From: Rhodoplanes serenus
GTDB taxonomy: Bacteria; Pseudomonadota; Alphaproteobacteria; Rhizobiales; Xanthobacteraceae
Reading direction: 5' to 3'
Length of the DNA: 64,000 nt
Assembly: GCA_009720755.1 (NCBI GenBank)
Contig: WNKV01000003.1
Coordinates: 186,001 to 250,000 of the forward strand
Positions within the stretch are counted from its first letter, which is position 1, and each line of letters starts with the position of its first letter. Under the pieces are notes generated by a model. The model worked only from the letters and a program-made list of their open reading frames with translations. It had not been told where the DNA came from and searched no databases. Positions 1 through 8,142 of the stretch are shown here, one piece after another. A program made the translations under genes and the position numbers.

Positions 1-1
1 G

Positions 2-1399
2 TGCGGCCGCTGCATGAAGACCTGCCCGTGGAATCTCGCCGGGCTGGTCCGCGAGGCGCCGTTCCGCTGGGCCGCCATGAATCTGCCGTGGGCGGCGCGG
101 TGGATCGCCCGCCTGGACGACGCGCTCGGTCGCGGGCGCATCAACCCGGCCAAGAAATGGTGGTGGGACGTCACCAACGACGGCACCGGCAAGATCGTGC
201 AGGCGGCGGAGATCAACCGGCGTGGACTGAACACGCATATCGATCTGAAGTACGAGGACCAGACGCTCGCGGCCTATCCGGCGCCATTGGTGCCGCCGCC
301 GCTGCCGGCGCCGTTCCCGATCGATCGCGAGGCCGGCATCGCCGCCTACCGGCAGCTCCTCAGCCCGCAGGAGCACCAGGATCGGATCGCCCGCGGCGAG
401 ACCGAAGGGCTGGTGCCCGGCCCGCGCCCGCTCGACGGGGCGCCGCCCGTCATCGTCGCCGAGGTCGGCCGTCGCTGGACCAGCTCCGCCGACGGCAAGA
501 TCGATCTGTTCGAGATCGTGTCGCGCGACGGCGCGCCGCTGCCGCCGTTCGAGGCCGGCGCCCATATCGACGTGACGGTGACGCCCCAGTACATCCGCCA
601 GTTCAGCCTGGCCGGTGATCCGGCCGACACCAGCCGGTATCTGGTCGGCGTGCTGCGCGAGGATCTGGGGCGGGGCGGCTCGATCAAGATCCATCAGATG
701 CTCAAGCCCGGCACCCCGGTGGTGATCTCGCGCCCGCGCAATCATTTCCCGTTGGTCCGTGATGCGCGCCGTCATCTTCTGCTCGCCGGCGGCATCGGCG
801 TCACCCCGTTGGTCGCCATGGGCCACGCGCTGCATCGCGCGGGCGCCGACTTCACTTTATATTATAAGGCGCGGACCCGCGCCCAGGCGGCGTTCGTTGC
901 CGAGCTGGAAGCGGTGCCGTGGGCCCGGCGGGTGCACTTTCGGTTCAGCGACGAGTGCCGGCTGAACGTCGCCGACGTGCTCACCGGCTATCGGCCGGGC
1001 GATCATCTCTACACCTGCGGACCGGCGGCGTTCATGGATGCGGTGTTCGGGGCGGCGCTGGCCCTCGGCTGGCACGAGGACGCCCTGCATCGCGAGTACT
1101 TCTCGGTCCCCGAGGCCAAGGCGTACGACAACCACCCGTTCACGCTGGAGCTGAAGCGGACCGGGCGGTCCATCGTGGTGCCGGCCGACAAGGCGGCGAC
1201 CGCGGCGCTGCGCGAGGCCGGCGTCACGGTGGACGTCAAGTGCAGCGACGGGCTGTGCGGCGTCTGCAAGGTGCCGTGTCTGGAGGGCGAGATCGAGCAT
1301 CGCGATTACGTGCTCAGCAAGAGCCAGCGAGCCACCCACATGATCCTGTGCTGCTCGCGGGCGAAGCAGCCGGACGGAACCATCGTGGTGGATCTGTAG
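2..1399 (+). CDS. Reductive dehalogenase/ferredoxin-reductase fusion, 3' part
   Basis: The gene is cut by the window start. The frame is open from base 2, and codons before the ATG at 14 give Cys-Gly-Arg-Cys-Met-Lys-Thr-Cys-Pro-Trp, a C-x2-C-x3-CP ferredoxin motif, so translation does not start at 14. A segment with WWWD and a conserved Asn-Arg-Arg-Gly-Leu-Asn resembles the C-terminus of respiratory-type reductive dehalogenases. Numbering from base 14, residues 145–350 form a flavin/NAD reductase: RQFSLAG binds flavin and LLLAGGIGVTP the nucleotide. The C-terminus is a plant-type 2Fe-2S domain with C410, C415, C418 and C446/C447. Dehalogenases with a fused NAD(P)H-ferredoxin-reductase tail (BhbA/RdhA type) are known; they draw electrons from NAD(P)H and work on soluble haloaromatics. 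The dehalogenase assignment rests on short C-terminal motifs only. The reductase half is certain; alone it would be called a VanB-type oxidoreductase. Confidence 0.75.
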   Translation, partial: CGRCMKTCPWNLAGLVREAPFRWAAMNLPWAARWIARLDDALGRGRINPAKKWWWDVTNDGTGKIVQAAEINRRGLNTHIDLKYEDQTLAAYPAPLVPPPLPAPFPIDREAGIAAYRQLLSPQEHQDRIARGETEGLVPGPRPLDGAPPVIVAEVGRRWTSSADGKIDLFEIVSRDGAPLPPFEAGAHIDVTVTPQYIRQFSLAGDPADTSRYLVGVLREDLGRGGSIKIHQMLKPGTPVVISRPRNHFPLVRDARRHLLLAGGIGVTPLVAMGHALHRAGADFTLYYKARTRAQAAFVAELEAVPWARRVHFRFSDECRLNVADVLTGYRPGDHLYTCGPAAFMDAVFGAALALGWHEDALHREYFSVPEAKAYDNHPFTLELKRTGRSIVVPADKAATAALREAGVTVDVKCSDGLCGVCKVPCLEGEIEHRDYVLSKSQRATHMILCCSRAKQPDGTIVVDL

Positions 1400-1582
1400 C
1401 GGGCGACGGAGGTGAGCGGGCGGCGCCTTGGCGCCGCCGAGACATGTCCGGGTCGGTGATCCGGGCGCCCAGACGAGCCGGCGGCGCACGACGCTCCTCT
1501 GGGGCGCCGGGCGGGCGCCGTCGTACGGGCGTCGTCGTGACGATCATCGAAAATCAAACAACACTGAAAGGGAGGACTCACG

Positions 1583-2569
1583 ATGACAGCAACGCGGATC
1601 TCGAGGCGCCGGTTCATCGCCGCGGGGGCAGGGCTGATGGCGCTCTCCGCCGCGCCGGCAAGGGCTTCGCCGCTCGCCGGCAAGACCATCCGGATCGTCT
1701 ACCCGTTCGCGGCCGGCAACACCGGCGACGCGGTGGCCCGCATCCTGGCGGACCAGCTCCAGCGCAGCCTGGGTGCGGTGGTGTTCGTCGAAAATCGTGC
1801 CGGCGCCGCCGGCCGCACCGGCACCCAGTCGGTGATTCGGTCGGAGCCCGACGGGACCACGCTGCTGCTGGCGCCGCTGCCGGTCATCTCCATCTATCCG
1901 CACTCCTACGACAAGCTCGGCTACGATCCGTTCACCGAGCTACAGCCGATCTCCCAGGTCGTGCTGTTCGACATCGCCTTCGTGTCGGGGCCGAAGCCGG
2001 GCTTCGACTCGCTGGAGAGCCTGATTGCGTGGGTGCGCGCCAATCCGTCGGCGGCGAGCTACGGCTCGTCGGGCGCCGGCGGCATCTCCCATCTGTTCGC
2101 GGTGCTGTTCGCCCAGCACAACAAGCTCGACATGAAGCATGTCGGTTATCGGGGCTCCGCCCCCGCCGTGAACGATGTGATTGCCGGGCACATCCCGTTT
2201 GCCTCGGTGGCCTCGGGCGACTGCATCGAGCTGCACAAGGCCGGCACCGTCCGCATGCTCGGGGTCTCCGGCCCGAAGCGCCTCGCCGTGCTGCCCGACG
2301 TGCCGACTTTCACCGAGGGCGGCATCCCGATCGACGGCACCGCCTGGTACAGCCTCTACGCCCCGACCGGAACGCCGGCCCCGGTCGTCACGGCGCTGCA
2401 TCGCGGTGTGGCGGATGCCATGCAGGTGGCGGCGGCGCGCGAGCGACTCCAGGCGCTCGGCACGACCCCGGTCGGTAGCTCGCCCGAGGAGCTGACGCGC
2501 ATTCAGGTGGAAGCCAGCAAGTACTGGGAGCCGGCCGTCCGTGCATCGGGGTTTCGCCCGGATCACTGA
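1583..2569 (+). CDS. Bug/TctC-family tripartite tricarboxylate receptor
   Basis: Periplasmic substrate-binding protein of about 328 residues, the usual size for the Bug family. The N-terminus has a twin-arginine-like signal (SRRRFIAAG, then a hydrophobic run ending APARA), so it is probably exported folded. The mature part starts with the family-typical sequence IRIVYPFAAGNTGDAVARIL. The start is backed by GGGAGG eight bases upstream of the ATG. It lies about 180 bp behind the dehalogenase fusion on the same strand. No TctA or TctB membrane partner is in view, as is common for orphan Bug receptors. An inference is that it binds a carboxylate or aromatic acid handled by its neighbours. Confidence 0.88.
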   Translation: MTATRISRRRFIAAGAGLMALSAAPARASPLAGKTIRIVYPFAAGNTGDAVARILADQLQRSLGAVVFVENRAGAAGRTGTQSVIRSEPDGTTLLLAPLPVISIYPHSYDKLGYDPFTELQPISQVVLFDIAFVSGPKPGFDSLESLIAWVRANPSAASYGSSGAGGISHLFAVLFAQHNKLDMKHVGYRGSAPAVNDVIAGHIPFASVASGDCIELHKAGTVRMLGVSGPKRLAVLPDVPTFTEGGIPIDGTAWYSLYAPTGTPAPVVTALHRGVADAMQVAAARERLQALGTTPVGSSPEELTRIQVEASKYWEPAVRASGFRPDH

Positions 2570-2778
2570 GCCGATTCCGGCTGATCGAATACGCCTCGAT
2601 GCCGGGGTGTGGCACCCGGATCGGCGCTCGCGCCGTCCGGGACCAGGCGTTGCCGCGAACCTGGATTCAGAAAAATGCGCGTGGACGTCGTCGCCGGGTT
2701 GTCGACCGCCGCACGAAATGCGGCGTCCAGCTCGACATAAAACGTTGGCGATTTTGTTGGCGGGCCTGAAAAAAGTGG

Positions 2779-2850
2779 TGGGCGCTGTAGGGATTGAACC
2801 TACGACCTCTCCCGTGTGAAGGGAACGCTCTCCCGCTGAGCTAAGCGCCC
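2779..2850 (-). tRNA. tRNA-Val (CAC)
   Basis: The minus strand folds into a full cloverleaf. A 7-bp acceptor stem pairs GGGCGCT with AGCGCCC, the anticodon loop is TTCACAC with anticodon CAC between a 5-bp stem, and the T arm is GTAGG-TTCAATC-CCTAC. CCA is not encoded. Confidence 0.95.
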
Positions 2851-2862
2851 GACCGTTGCGGC

Positions 2863-2891
2863 GAAGTAATGCCCGGAGCCGGGCCTGTCAA
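2863..2891 (-). promoter_or_regulatory. Sigma-70-like promoter of tRNA-Val
   Basis: On the minus strand a perfect TTGACA box (2886–2891) is followed after 17 bp by TACTTC (2863–2868), which ends 12 bp before the tRNA 5' end. The -35 box is strong and the -10 box weak. Confidence 0.5.
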
Positions 2892-2925
2892 GCTGATCCG
2901 CCGCCGCGTCGTTCAGCCCGGTGGA

Positions 2926-3459
2926 TCATTGCGGTGGCAGCGGGGTCGCCGGCGCCACGGTGGCAGGGGCCGGCGCTGCGGCGGGGGCAGGAGCCGGTGC
3001 CGGCGCGGTCCGCGGCGTGCGCGCCGCCGTCGGCTGCGAGGCCCGCGGCCGCTGGGTGTTGGGCCGGCGCTTCTGGGGGGGCGGCGGCACGGCGGCGAGC
3101 TCGACATAGACCGGATTCGGCTCGAGCTGCACCGAGGCGGCGGCGAACTCCGGGTCGCCCTGGCCGGACTCGGCCCGCACGGTGCGCACCGGCACGGTCT
3201 GGGGCTGATAGCCCGGCAGCGTGAAGGTGACGGCGATCTCACCGACCAGCGGCACCGGCAAGGCGCACGGCGTGCGGCAGGTGGCGCCGCTCGACAGGCG
3301 CGCTTCGGCGCCGGGCGGATCGCTCTCCAGGTTCAAGGCCGCGGTCGCGGGTCCCCCGATGCCGAAGCTCGGGATCTGGAAGCTCGACAGCGATTCGCAT
3401 CCGGCGAGCAGGATGCCCCCGGCCGCGACCGCCAAAACTCGGTACAACAGGCTGTTCAT
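2926..3459 (-). CDS. Putative PEGA-like lipoprotein
   Basis: A 177-residue protein with a lipoprotein signal: a hydrophobic stretch ending LLAGC, with Cys-21 or so as the lipidated residue. The middle contains LESDPPGAEARLSSG and TFTLPGYQP, which fit a PEGA-type surface repeat (SxPxGA...G). The C-terminal 50 residues are low-complexity Pro-Ala-Thr with Arg/Gln, probably a cell-wall or periplasm-spanning tail. The same frame stays open further upstream, but the ATG at 3459 directly before the signal peptide is the sensible start. It stands alone between tRNA-Val and gph. Function unknown. Confidence 0.75.
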   Translation of the reverse strand: MNSLLYRVLAVAAGGILLAGCESLSSFQIPSFGIGGPATAALNLESDPPGAEARLSSGATCRTPCALPVPLVGEIAVTFTLPGYQPQTVPVRTVRAESGQGDPEFAAASVQLEPNPVYVELAAVPPPPQKRRPNTQRPRASQPTAARTPRTAPAPAPAPAAAPAPATVAPATPLPPQ

Positions 3460-3560
3460 GGTCCGGCGTCCCCCAACGCCGCCTGCGACATTAGGGACGC
3501 AGAGCCCTCGGCGCAACCGCTCCCATTCGGGGAGGTGCCTCGATGGGTGGGGCGGGGCGG

Positions 3561-4271
3561 CTAGCCGGAATGGGTGGGGGTGCGGGCGGTCGTGTCCAGC
3601 AGGGCCGCGACGGCGTCCGGCAGCTCGGCGTAGTGGCCGATCACCCGGTCGGGACCGAGGCTCGCGATCGGCACCTCGGTGTAGCCGAAGTCGACCGCCA
3701 CCACCGGCACGCCGCTCGCCCGGGCGGTAAGGATGTCGGTGCCCGAATCGCCGACCATCACGGTGCGGGCCGGGTCGCCGCCCGCCGCCGCGATGGTGCC
3801 GAGCAGCGCTTGCGGGTCGGGCTTCATCACCGCGAAGGTGTCCTGGCCGCAGATCGCGCGGAAGCGGCCGGCGAGGCCGAGCGCCTCGAGGAGCTTGCGC
3901 GACAGCCGCTCCAGCTTGTTTGTGCACACCGCGAAGCGGCAGCCGGCCCCGTCGAGCGCGTCGAGCGCGTCGATCACGCCCGGAAAGGGGCGCGACAGAT
4001 CGGCGATCCGCTCCGCATAGGCGTCCACATAGACGGCGTAGAGGCGGTCGATCGCGGCGCTTCCGCAGTCGCGCCCCTGCGCCGCGAGGCCGCGCTCGAT
4101 CAAGAGCCGGGCGCCGCCGCCGATGAACCGCCGGGCCTCGTCGAACGGCACCGCCGTGATCCCCTCGCGCACCAGGAGGCCGTTGAGGGTGTCGATCAGA
4201 TCCGGCGCGGTGTCCACCAGGGTGCCGTCCAGGTCGAACACGACGAGCGGGGCGGGGGCGGGCTGATGCAT
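3561..4271 (-). CDS. gph: Phosphoglycolate phosphatase, HAD family
   Basis: HAD-superfamily hydrolase that removes phosphate from 2-phosphoglycolate, formed by Rubisco oxygenation or DNA repair. Motif I is FDLDGTLVDT near the N-terminus (nucleophile Asp and general-acid Asp), motif II is VCTNK, and motif III/IV lies in MVGDSGTDILTA. The length of about 236 residues fits. The frame can also begin with a GTG at 4283, but that codon lies inside a 17-bp tandem repeat, so the ATG at 4271 is preferred. The start regions of gph and rpiA face away from each other. Related HAD phosphatases are hard to tell apart by motif, so the substrate is inferred. Confidence 0.85.
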   Translation of the reverse strand: MHQPAPAPLVVFDLDGTLVDTAPDLIDTLNGLLVREGITAVPFDEARRFIGGGARLLIERGLAAQGRDCGSAAIDRLYAVYVDAYAERIADLSRPFPGVIDALDALDGAGCRFAVCTNKLERLSRKLLEALGLAGRFRAICGQDTFAVMKPDPQALLGTIAAAGGDPARTVMVGDSGTDILTARASGVPVVAVDFGYTEVPIASLGPDRVIGHYAELPDAVAALLDTTARTPTHSG

Positions 4272-4273
4272 GC

Positions 4274-4324
4274 GCGATCTCACGGGTCCTGCGATCTCAC
4301 GGGTCCTGCGCGCTCACGGGTCCG
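4274..4324. repeat. 17-bp tandem repeat, three copies
   Basis: GCGATCTCACGGGTCCT occurs twice head to tail (4274–4290, 4291–4307), followed by a third copy with three changes (4308–4324). It covers the region just upstream of the gph start. Confidence 0.85.
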
Positions 4325-4545
4325 GCGCGGCACGGCCGACCCTCGGCGGGCCTTAGCCCGGTCCGGTGGCGCGGCGCAAGGGACACTCTGGCACGGCTGC
4401 CCGGCAGGCGAGTGACGGCTTGCCGGGGGCGACGCCTGCGACATGGCGGGGCCGGCCGCGCCGTGCTCGGCTCTAGGCGGAGCGGCGGATCGGGGCTACA
4501 TAGCGGGCGCGCCCCCCTGTCACGAGCCTCCGACGCGCCGCACCC

Positions 4546-5250
4546 ATGTCCGCCGATTCCCTCAAGCGCGAGGCTGCCGCCCGCGCCCTCGATTTCGTCG
4601 AGCCCGGCATGCGCCTGGGCCTCGGCACCGGCTCCACCGCCAAGCACTTCGTCGCCCTGCTGGGCGAGCGGGTGCGGGCCGGCCTCGACGTGGTCGGCGT
4701 GCCGACCTCGGAGGCGACCCGGGCCGACGCCGAGGCGGCCGGAATCCGGCTCGCCACCTTGGACGAGGTCCCGGCGCTCGACCTGACGGTCGACGGCGCC
4801 GACGAGATCGCCCCCGATCTCAGCGCCATCAAGGGTGGTGGCGGGGCCTTGCTGCGTGAGAAGATCGTGGCGGCCGCCTCGGCCCGCATGATCGTGATCG
4901 CCGACGAGGCCAAGTGGGTCGACACCCTCGGCTGCTTTCCGCTGCCTGTCGAGGTGGTGCCGTTCGGCCTCACCCCCACCTTGCGCGCCGTCGAGGCAGC
5001 CGCGCAGGCCGCCGGCTGCCCCGGCCCGGCGCGCCTGCGGCGCACCGCCGAGGGCCACGCTTTCGTCACGGACGGCGGGCACTTCATCCTCGACTTGGCG
5101 CTCGGCCGCATCGCCGACCCGGCCGGGCTGGCCGACCGGCTCGCCGCGGTGCCTGGCGTGGTCGAGCATGGTCTCTTCATCGGGCTGGTGCGACTGGCGG
5201 TGATCGCCGGCACCTCCGGTGTCCGCATCGAAACCGCACCATCGTCCTAG
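4546..5250 (+). CDS. rpiA: Ribose-5-phosphate isomerase A
   Basis: Interconverts ribose 5-phosphate and ribulose 5-phosphate in the pentose phosphate and Calvin cycles, in the cytoplasm. The signature motifs are all present: [12 protein letters not shown] near residue 25, DGADEI near residue 84, and [12 protein letters not shown] with the catalytic Glu. At 234 residues it has the normal length. DUF2059 and gor follow on the same strand with 15 bp and then a 4-bp overlap, an order seen in many Hyphomicrobiales, so the three are probably co-transcribed. Confidence 0.96.
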   Translation: MSADSLKREAAARALDFVEPGMRLGLGTGSTAKHFVALLGERVRAGLDVVGVPTSEATRADAEAAGIRLATLDEVPALDLTVDGADEIAPDLSAIKGGGGALLREKIVAAASARMIVIADEAKWVDTLGCFPLPVEVVPFGLTPTLRAVEAAAQAAGCPGPARLRRTAEGHAFVTDGGHFILDLALGRIADPAGLADRLAAVPGVVEHGLFIGLVRLAVIAGTSGVRIETAPSS

Positions 5251-5265
5251 ACAGGGGGAAGTCCC

Positions 5266-5793
5266 ATGAAGCTCGTCTCGCTCCTCCGTGCCGCCGTGGT
5301 GGCGGGGCTCGCCGCAGGCGTCGTCGCGGCCGTGCCGGCGCACGCCCAGCAGGGCGCGGCGCAGCAGGCCGCTCCCTCGGCCTCGGCGATCGCCACGGCG
5401 CGCGAGCTGATCTCCATCAAGGGCGGCTCGGGGATGTTCGATCCGATTGTCTCGGGCGTCATCGAGTTCGTGAAGAACACCTTTGTGCCGACCAACCCGC
5501 AGCTCGCCGGCGAGCTCGGCGAGGTCGCCGTGAAGCTGCGCAAGGACTACGACGCCAAGCGCGCCGAGCTGCTCGGCGAGGTCGCCCGGATCTATGCCCA
5601 GCGCTTCACCGAGAGCGAGCTGAAGGAGCTGGTCGCCTTCTACAAGTCGCCGGTTGGCAAGAAGATGGCGTCCGACGAGCCCGCCGTCATCGACGAGAGC
5701 CTGAAGAAGGCGCAGGCATGGGCCGACACCTTCTCGGCCGAGGTGATGACCCGGTTCCGCGAGGAGATGAAGAAGAAGGGCCACGACCTGTGA
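5266..5793 (+). CDS. DUF2059 family exported protein
   Basis: A 175-residue secreted protein with a signal peptide (MKLVSLLRAAVVAG... cleaved near AHAQQ). The rest is helical, with the DUF2059 signature YAQRFTESELKELVAFYKSP and PVGKKM. Its molecular role is not known. It sits between rpiA and gor and shares the four bases GTGA with gor. The ATG at 5266 has an AGGGGGAAG ribosome site. Confidence 0.88.
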   Translation: MKLVSLLRAAVVAGLAAGVVAAVPAHAQQGAAQQAAPSASAIATARELISIKGGSGMFDPIVSGVIEFVKNTFVPTNPQLAGELGEVAVKLRKDYDAKRAELLGEVARIYAQRFTESELKELVAFYKSPVGKKMASDEPAVIDESLKKAQAWADTFSAEVMTRFREEMKKKGHDL

Positions 5794-7181
5794 GCGCGCC
5801 GGACCGCCGCGTCGATCTCTTCGTCATCGGGGCGGGCTCGGGCGGCGTCCGCGCGGCCCGTATCGCAGCCGGCTACGGCGCCCGCGTGATGGTGGCCGAG
5901 GAGTATCGTGTCGGCGGCACCTGCGTGATCCGCGGCTGCGTGCCGAAGAAGCTGCTCGTCTATGCGTCGCGCTTCGGCCACGAGTTCGAGGACGCCGCCG
6001 GCTTCGGCTGGAGCGTGGCGGCGCCGGCGTTCGACTGGGCGAGCCTGATCGCCAACAAGGACCGCGAGATCGCCCGCCTGGAGGCCGCCTACACGGCGAC
6101 CCTCGGCAAGGCGGGCGTCGATCTCGTGAAGAGCCGCGCCGTGCTGGAGGATGCCCATACGGTGCGGCTGGAGGCGACCGGCGAGCGCGTGCGCGCCGAG
6201 CATGTCCTGATCGCCACCGGAGCGGTGCCGCATCTCGGCCCGGCGATCCCCGGCATCGAGCATGTGATCTCGTCCAACGAGGCGCTGCATCTCGAGGCGC
6301 TGCCGACCCGCGTGCTGGTGCAGGGCGGCGGCTACATCGCGGTGGAGTTCGCGTCGATCTTCGCCGGTCTCGGCTCGCAGGTGACGCTGGTCTATCGCGG
6401 CGAGAACATCCTGCGCGGCTTCGACGACGACGTTCGCCAGCATGTGCGGGAGGAGTTCGAGAAGCGCGGCGTGCAGGTGATCACCGGCAACACCGTGGCG
6501 GCGGTCGAGCCGTCCGGCCGGCATTACACGGCGCATCTCTCGGGCGGGCTCCAGGTCGCCGCCGACACCGTGATGTTCGCCATCGGCCGGCCGCCGAATG
6601 TGCGGGGCCTCGGGCTGGAGACCGTCGGGGTGCGGCTCGCGACCAATGGCGGCATCGCGGTCGACGACTATTCGGCCACCTCGGTGCCCGGCATCTGGGC
6701 GGTCGGCGACGTGACCAACCGGGTCAACCTCACCCCGGTGGCGATCCGCGAGGGCCACGCCTTCGCCGACACGGTGTTCGGCGGCAAGCCCACCAAGGTC
6801 GACCACGCCAGCATCCCGACCGCGGTGTTCACCGAGCCGGAGGTGGGGGTCATCGGGCTCACCGAGGCGCAGGCGCGGGACCAGATCGGCGACGTCGACA
6901 TCTACCGCACGCGCTTCCGGCCCATGAAGGCGACCCTGTCGGGCCGTGACACCGCGGTGCTGCTGAAGCTCGTGGTCGATGCCGCGACCGACCGGGTGGT
7001 CGGCTGCCACATCGTCGGCGAGGGGGCGGGCGAGATGATCCAGCTCGTCGGCATCGCGGTGCGGATGGGCGCCACCAAGGCCGACTTCGACGCCACCATG
7101 GCGGTGCATCCGACCGCCGCGGAGGAGCTGGTGACCATGCGGCAGCCGACCGTCCGCCACCGCCGCGAGGCGGCCGAGTAG
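5790..7181 (+). CDS. gor: Glutathione-disulfide reductase
   Basis: FAD enzyme that regenerates glutathione with NADPH. The FAD motif GAGSGGVRAARIAAGYG lies at the N-terminus. The redox disulfide is in GGTCVIRGCVPKKLL, the NAD(P)H motif is GGGYIAVEFASIFAGLG, and the C-terminal HPTAAEELVTM carries the catalytic His-Glu. The start is a GTG whose bases overlap the DUF2059 stop (GTGA). The 463-residue length fits. The frame stays open far upstream inside rpiA and DUF2059, but that part is not this protein. Confidence 0.95.
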   Translation: MSAPDRRVDLFVIGAGSGGVRAARIAAGYGARVMVAEEYRVGGTCVIRGCVPKKLLVYASRFGHEFEDAAGFGWSVAAPAFDWASLIANKDREIARLEAAYTATLGKAGVDLVKSRAVLEDAHTVRLEATGERVRAEHVLIATGAVPHLGPAIPGIEHVISSNEALHLEALPTRVLVQGGGYIAVEFASIFAGLGSQVTLVYRGENILRGFDDDVRQHVREEFEKRGVQVITGNTVAAVEPSGRHYTAHLSGGLQVAADTVMFAIGRPPNVRGLGLETVGVRLATNGGIAVDDYSATSVPGIWAVGDVTNRVNLTPVAIREGHAFADTVFGGKPTKVDHASIPTAVFTEPEVGVIGLTEAQARDQIGDVDIYRTRFRPMKATLSGRDTAVLLKLVVDAATDRVVGCHIVGEGAGEMIQLVGIAVRMGATKADFDATMAVHPTAAEELVTMRQPTVRHRREAAE

Positions 7182-7224
7182 GGGGCGGGCAGGGGACGAG
7201 GATCGTCTCTTGAGGTGGGTAGAA

Positions 7225-7259
7225 CGGTTCCTTATCTTGGTAGAAGGGAGCCGGAACCG
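7225..7259. promoter_or_regulatory. Inverted repeat before vapBC, possible operator
   Basis: CGGTTCC (7225–7231) and GGAACCG (7253–7259) form a perfect 7-bp inverted repeat, 17 bp before the vapB start. VapB-type antitoxins usually repress their own promoter at such sites. The direct repeat GGTAGAA also occurs nearby. The operator role is inferred. Confidence 0.35.
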
Positions 7260-7276
7260 CCAGTCGGAGAGCCGAG

Positions 7277-7531
7277 ATGGGTCTCAACATCAAGAACGAG
7301 GAAGCTCACCGCCTCGCCCAGGAGCTTGCTCGGGCCACCGGCGAGAGCATGACGGCAGCCGTGACGACCGCGCTCCGCGAGCGACTGGCGCGTGTGCGAG
7401 AGAAGGATGGCGACGGCCTGTTGGAGCGGCTACGTGCCATCGTGGACGATTGCGCGCCGCGTTGGAAGGAGCCCTTCAGGTCGATCGATCATGGCGATCT
7501 TCTCTACGACGACAAGGGCCTGCCGAAATGA
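7277..7531 (+). CDS. vapB: VapB-family antitoxin
   Basis: An 84-residue antitoxin: an N-terminal DNA-binding segment of the transcription-factor type ([18 protein letters not shown], then [16 protein letters not shown]), followed by a C-terminal tail ([25 protein letters not shown]) that binds the toxin. Its stop codon overlaps the toxin start (AATGA), so the two are translationally coupled. The ribosome site is GGAGAGCCGAG. It probably represses its own operon. Confidence 0.9.
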   Translation: MGLNIKNEEAHRLAQELARATGESMTAAVTTALRERLARVREKDGDGLLERLRAIVDDCAPRWKEPFRSIDHGDLLYDDKGLPK

Positions 7532-7947
7532 TCATCGACACCTCGGCCCTGGTGGCGATCCTGCGTAAGGAGCCGGAGGGAGATGGTTGTTTGGTGGCGA
7601 TCACGAAAGCCGAGGTCCGCCGTGTTTCGGCGGCGAGTTATGTCGAGACCGGCATCGTGATCGATAGCAACGACGACCCGGTTCTCAGCCGCCGCTTGGA
7701 TCAGTTCCTGGACGAGCTGGCGGTGACGATCGAGCCGGTCACCGAGGAGCAGGCGCGCATCGCCCGCCAGACCTATCGGGATTTCGGCAAAGGCAGCGGC
7801 CATCCGGCGAGGCTGAACCTCGGCGACTGCTTCAGCTATGCGCTGGCCAAAGCGACCGGCGAGCCGCTGCTGTTCAAGGGGCAGGATTTCGCCCGGACCG
7901 ATATCGCGCCGGCCCTGGAGGGCGGCCCGGTCTCGCAACCCGATTGA
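7528..7947 (+). CDS. vapC: VapC-family PIN-domain ribonuclease toxin
   Basis: A 139-residue PIN-domain toxin, an Mg-dependent RNase. The acidic residues are visible: D4 in [11 protein letters not shown]40 in [10 protein letters not shown]100 in [12 protein letters not shown], and D120/D125 near the C-terminus (GQDFARTDI). The start is the ATG at 7528, overlapping the vapB stop by four bases. Family members cleave tRNA or rRNA; the target here cannot be told. The pair is complete and looks intact. Confidence 0.92.
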   Translation: MIIDTSALVAILRKEPEGDGCLVAITKAEVRRVSAASYVETGIVIDSNDDPVLSRRLDQFLDELAVTIEPVTEEQARIARQTYRDFGKGSGHPARLNLGDCFSYALAKATGEPLLFKGQDFARTDIAPALEGGPVSQPD

Positions 7948-7955
7948 CCTCGCGC

Positions 7956-8038
7956 CTGGATCGGATCCCGCCCCAGAGGTCTTTGCGTGTTCGCATTGTC
8001 GACGGCGAGCCGGCACCCACTTTGCCGGACGATCCTCT
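7956..8038. repeat. 83-bp dispersed repeat D, copy 1
   Basis: This stretch aligns without gaps to 18436–18518 over 83 bp, with 60 identical bases by hand count (about 72%). The conserved core is TCGACGGCGARCCGG followed by a CCGG block and the end CTCT. It lies between vapC and aroG, outside any gene. Confidence 0.7.
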
Positions 8039-8142
8039 AACCCCGCTCTGGCCCCGCGCCGCCGGGGTCGTGTATAAGGCCCCCCGCGCGGCAGAACACT
8101 CCCCGGGACGACACCCGGCCCGCGCCCGACGAGGACGAGACC

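Noticed and set aside
2541-2819. Plus-strand frame over tRNA-Val
   Set aside because: It ends VGAVGIEPTTSPV, another tRNA-antisense artefact.
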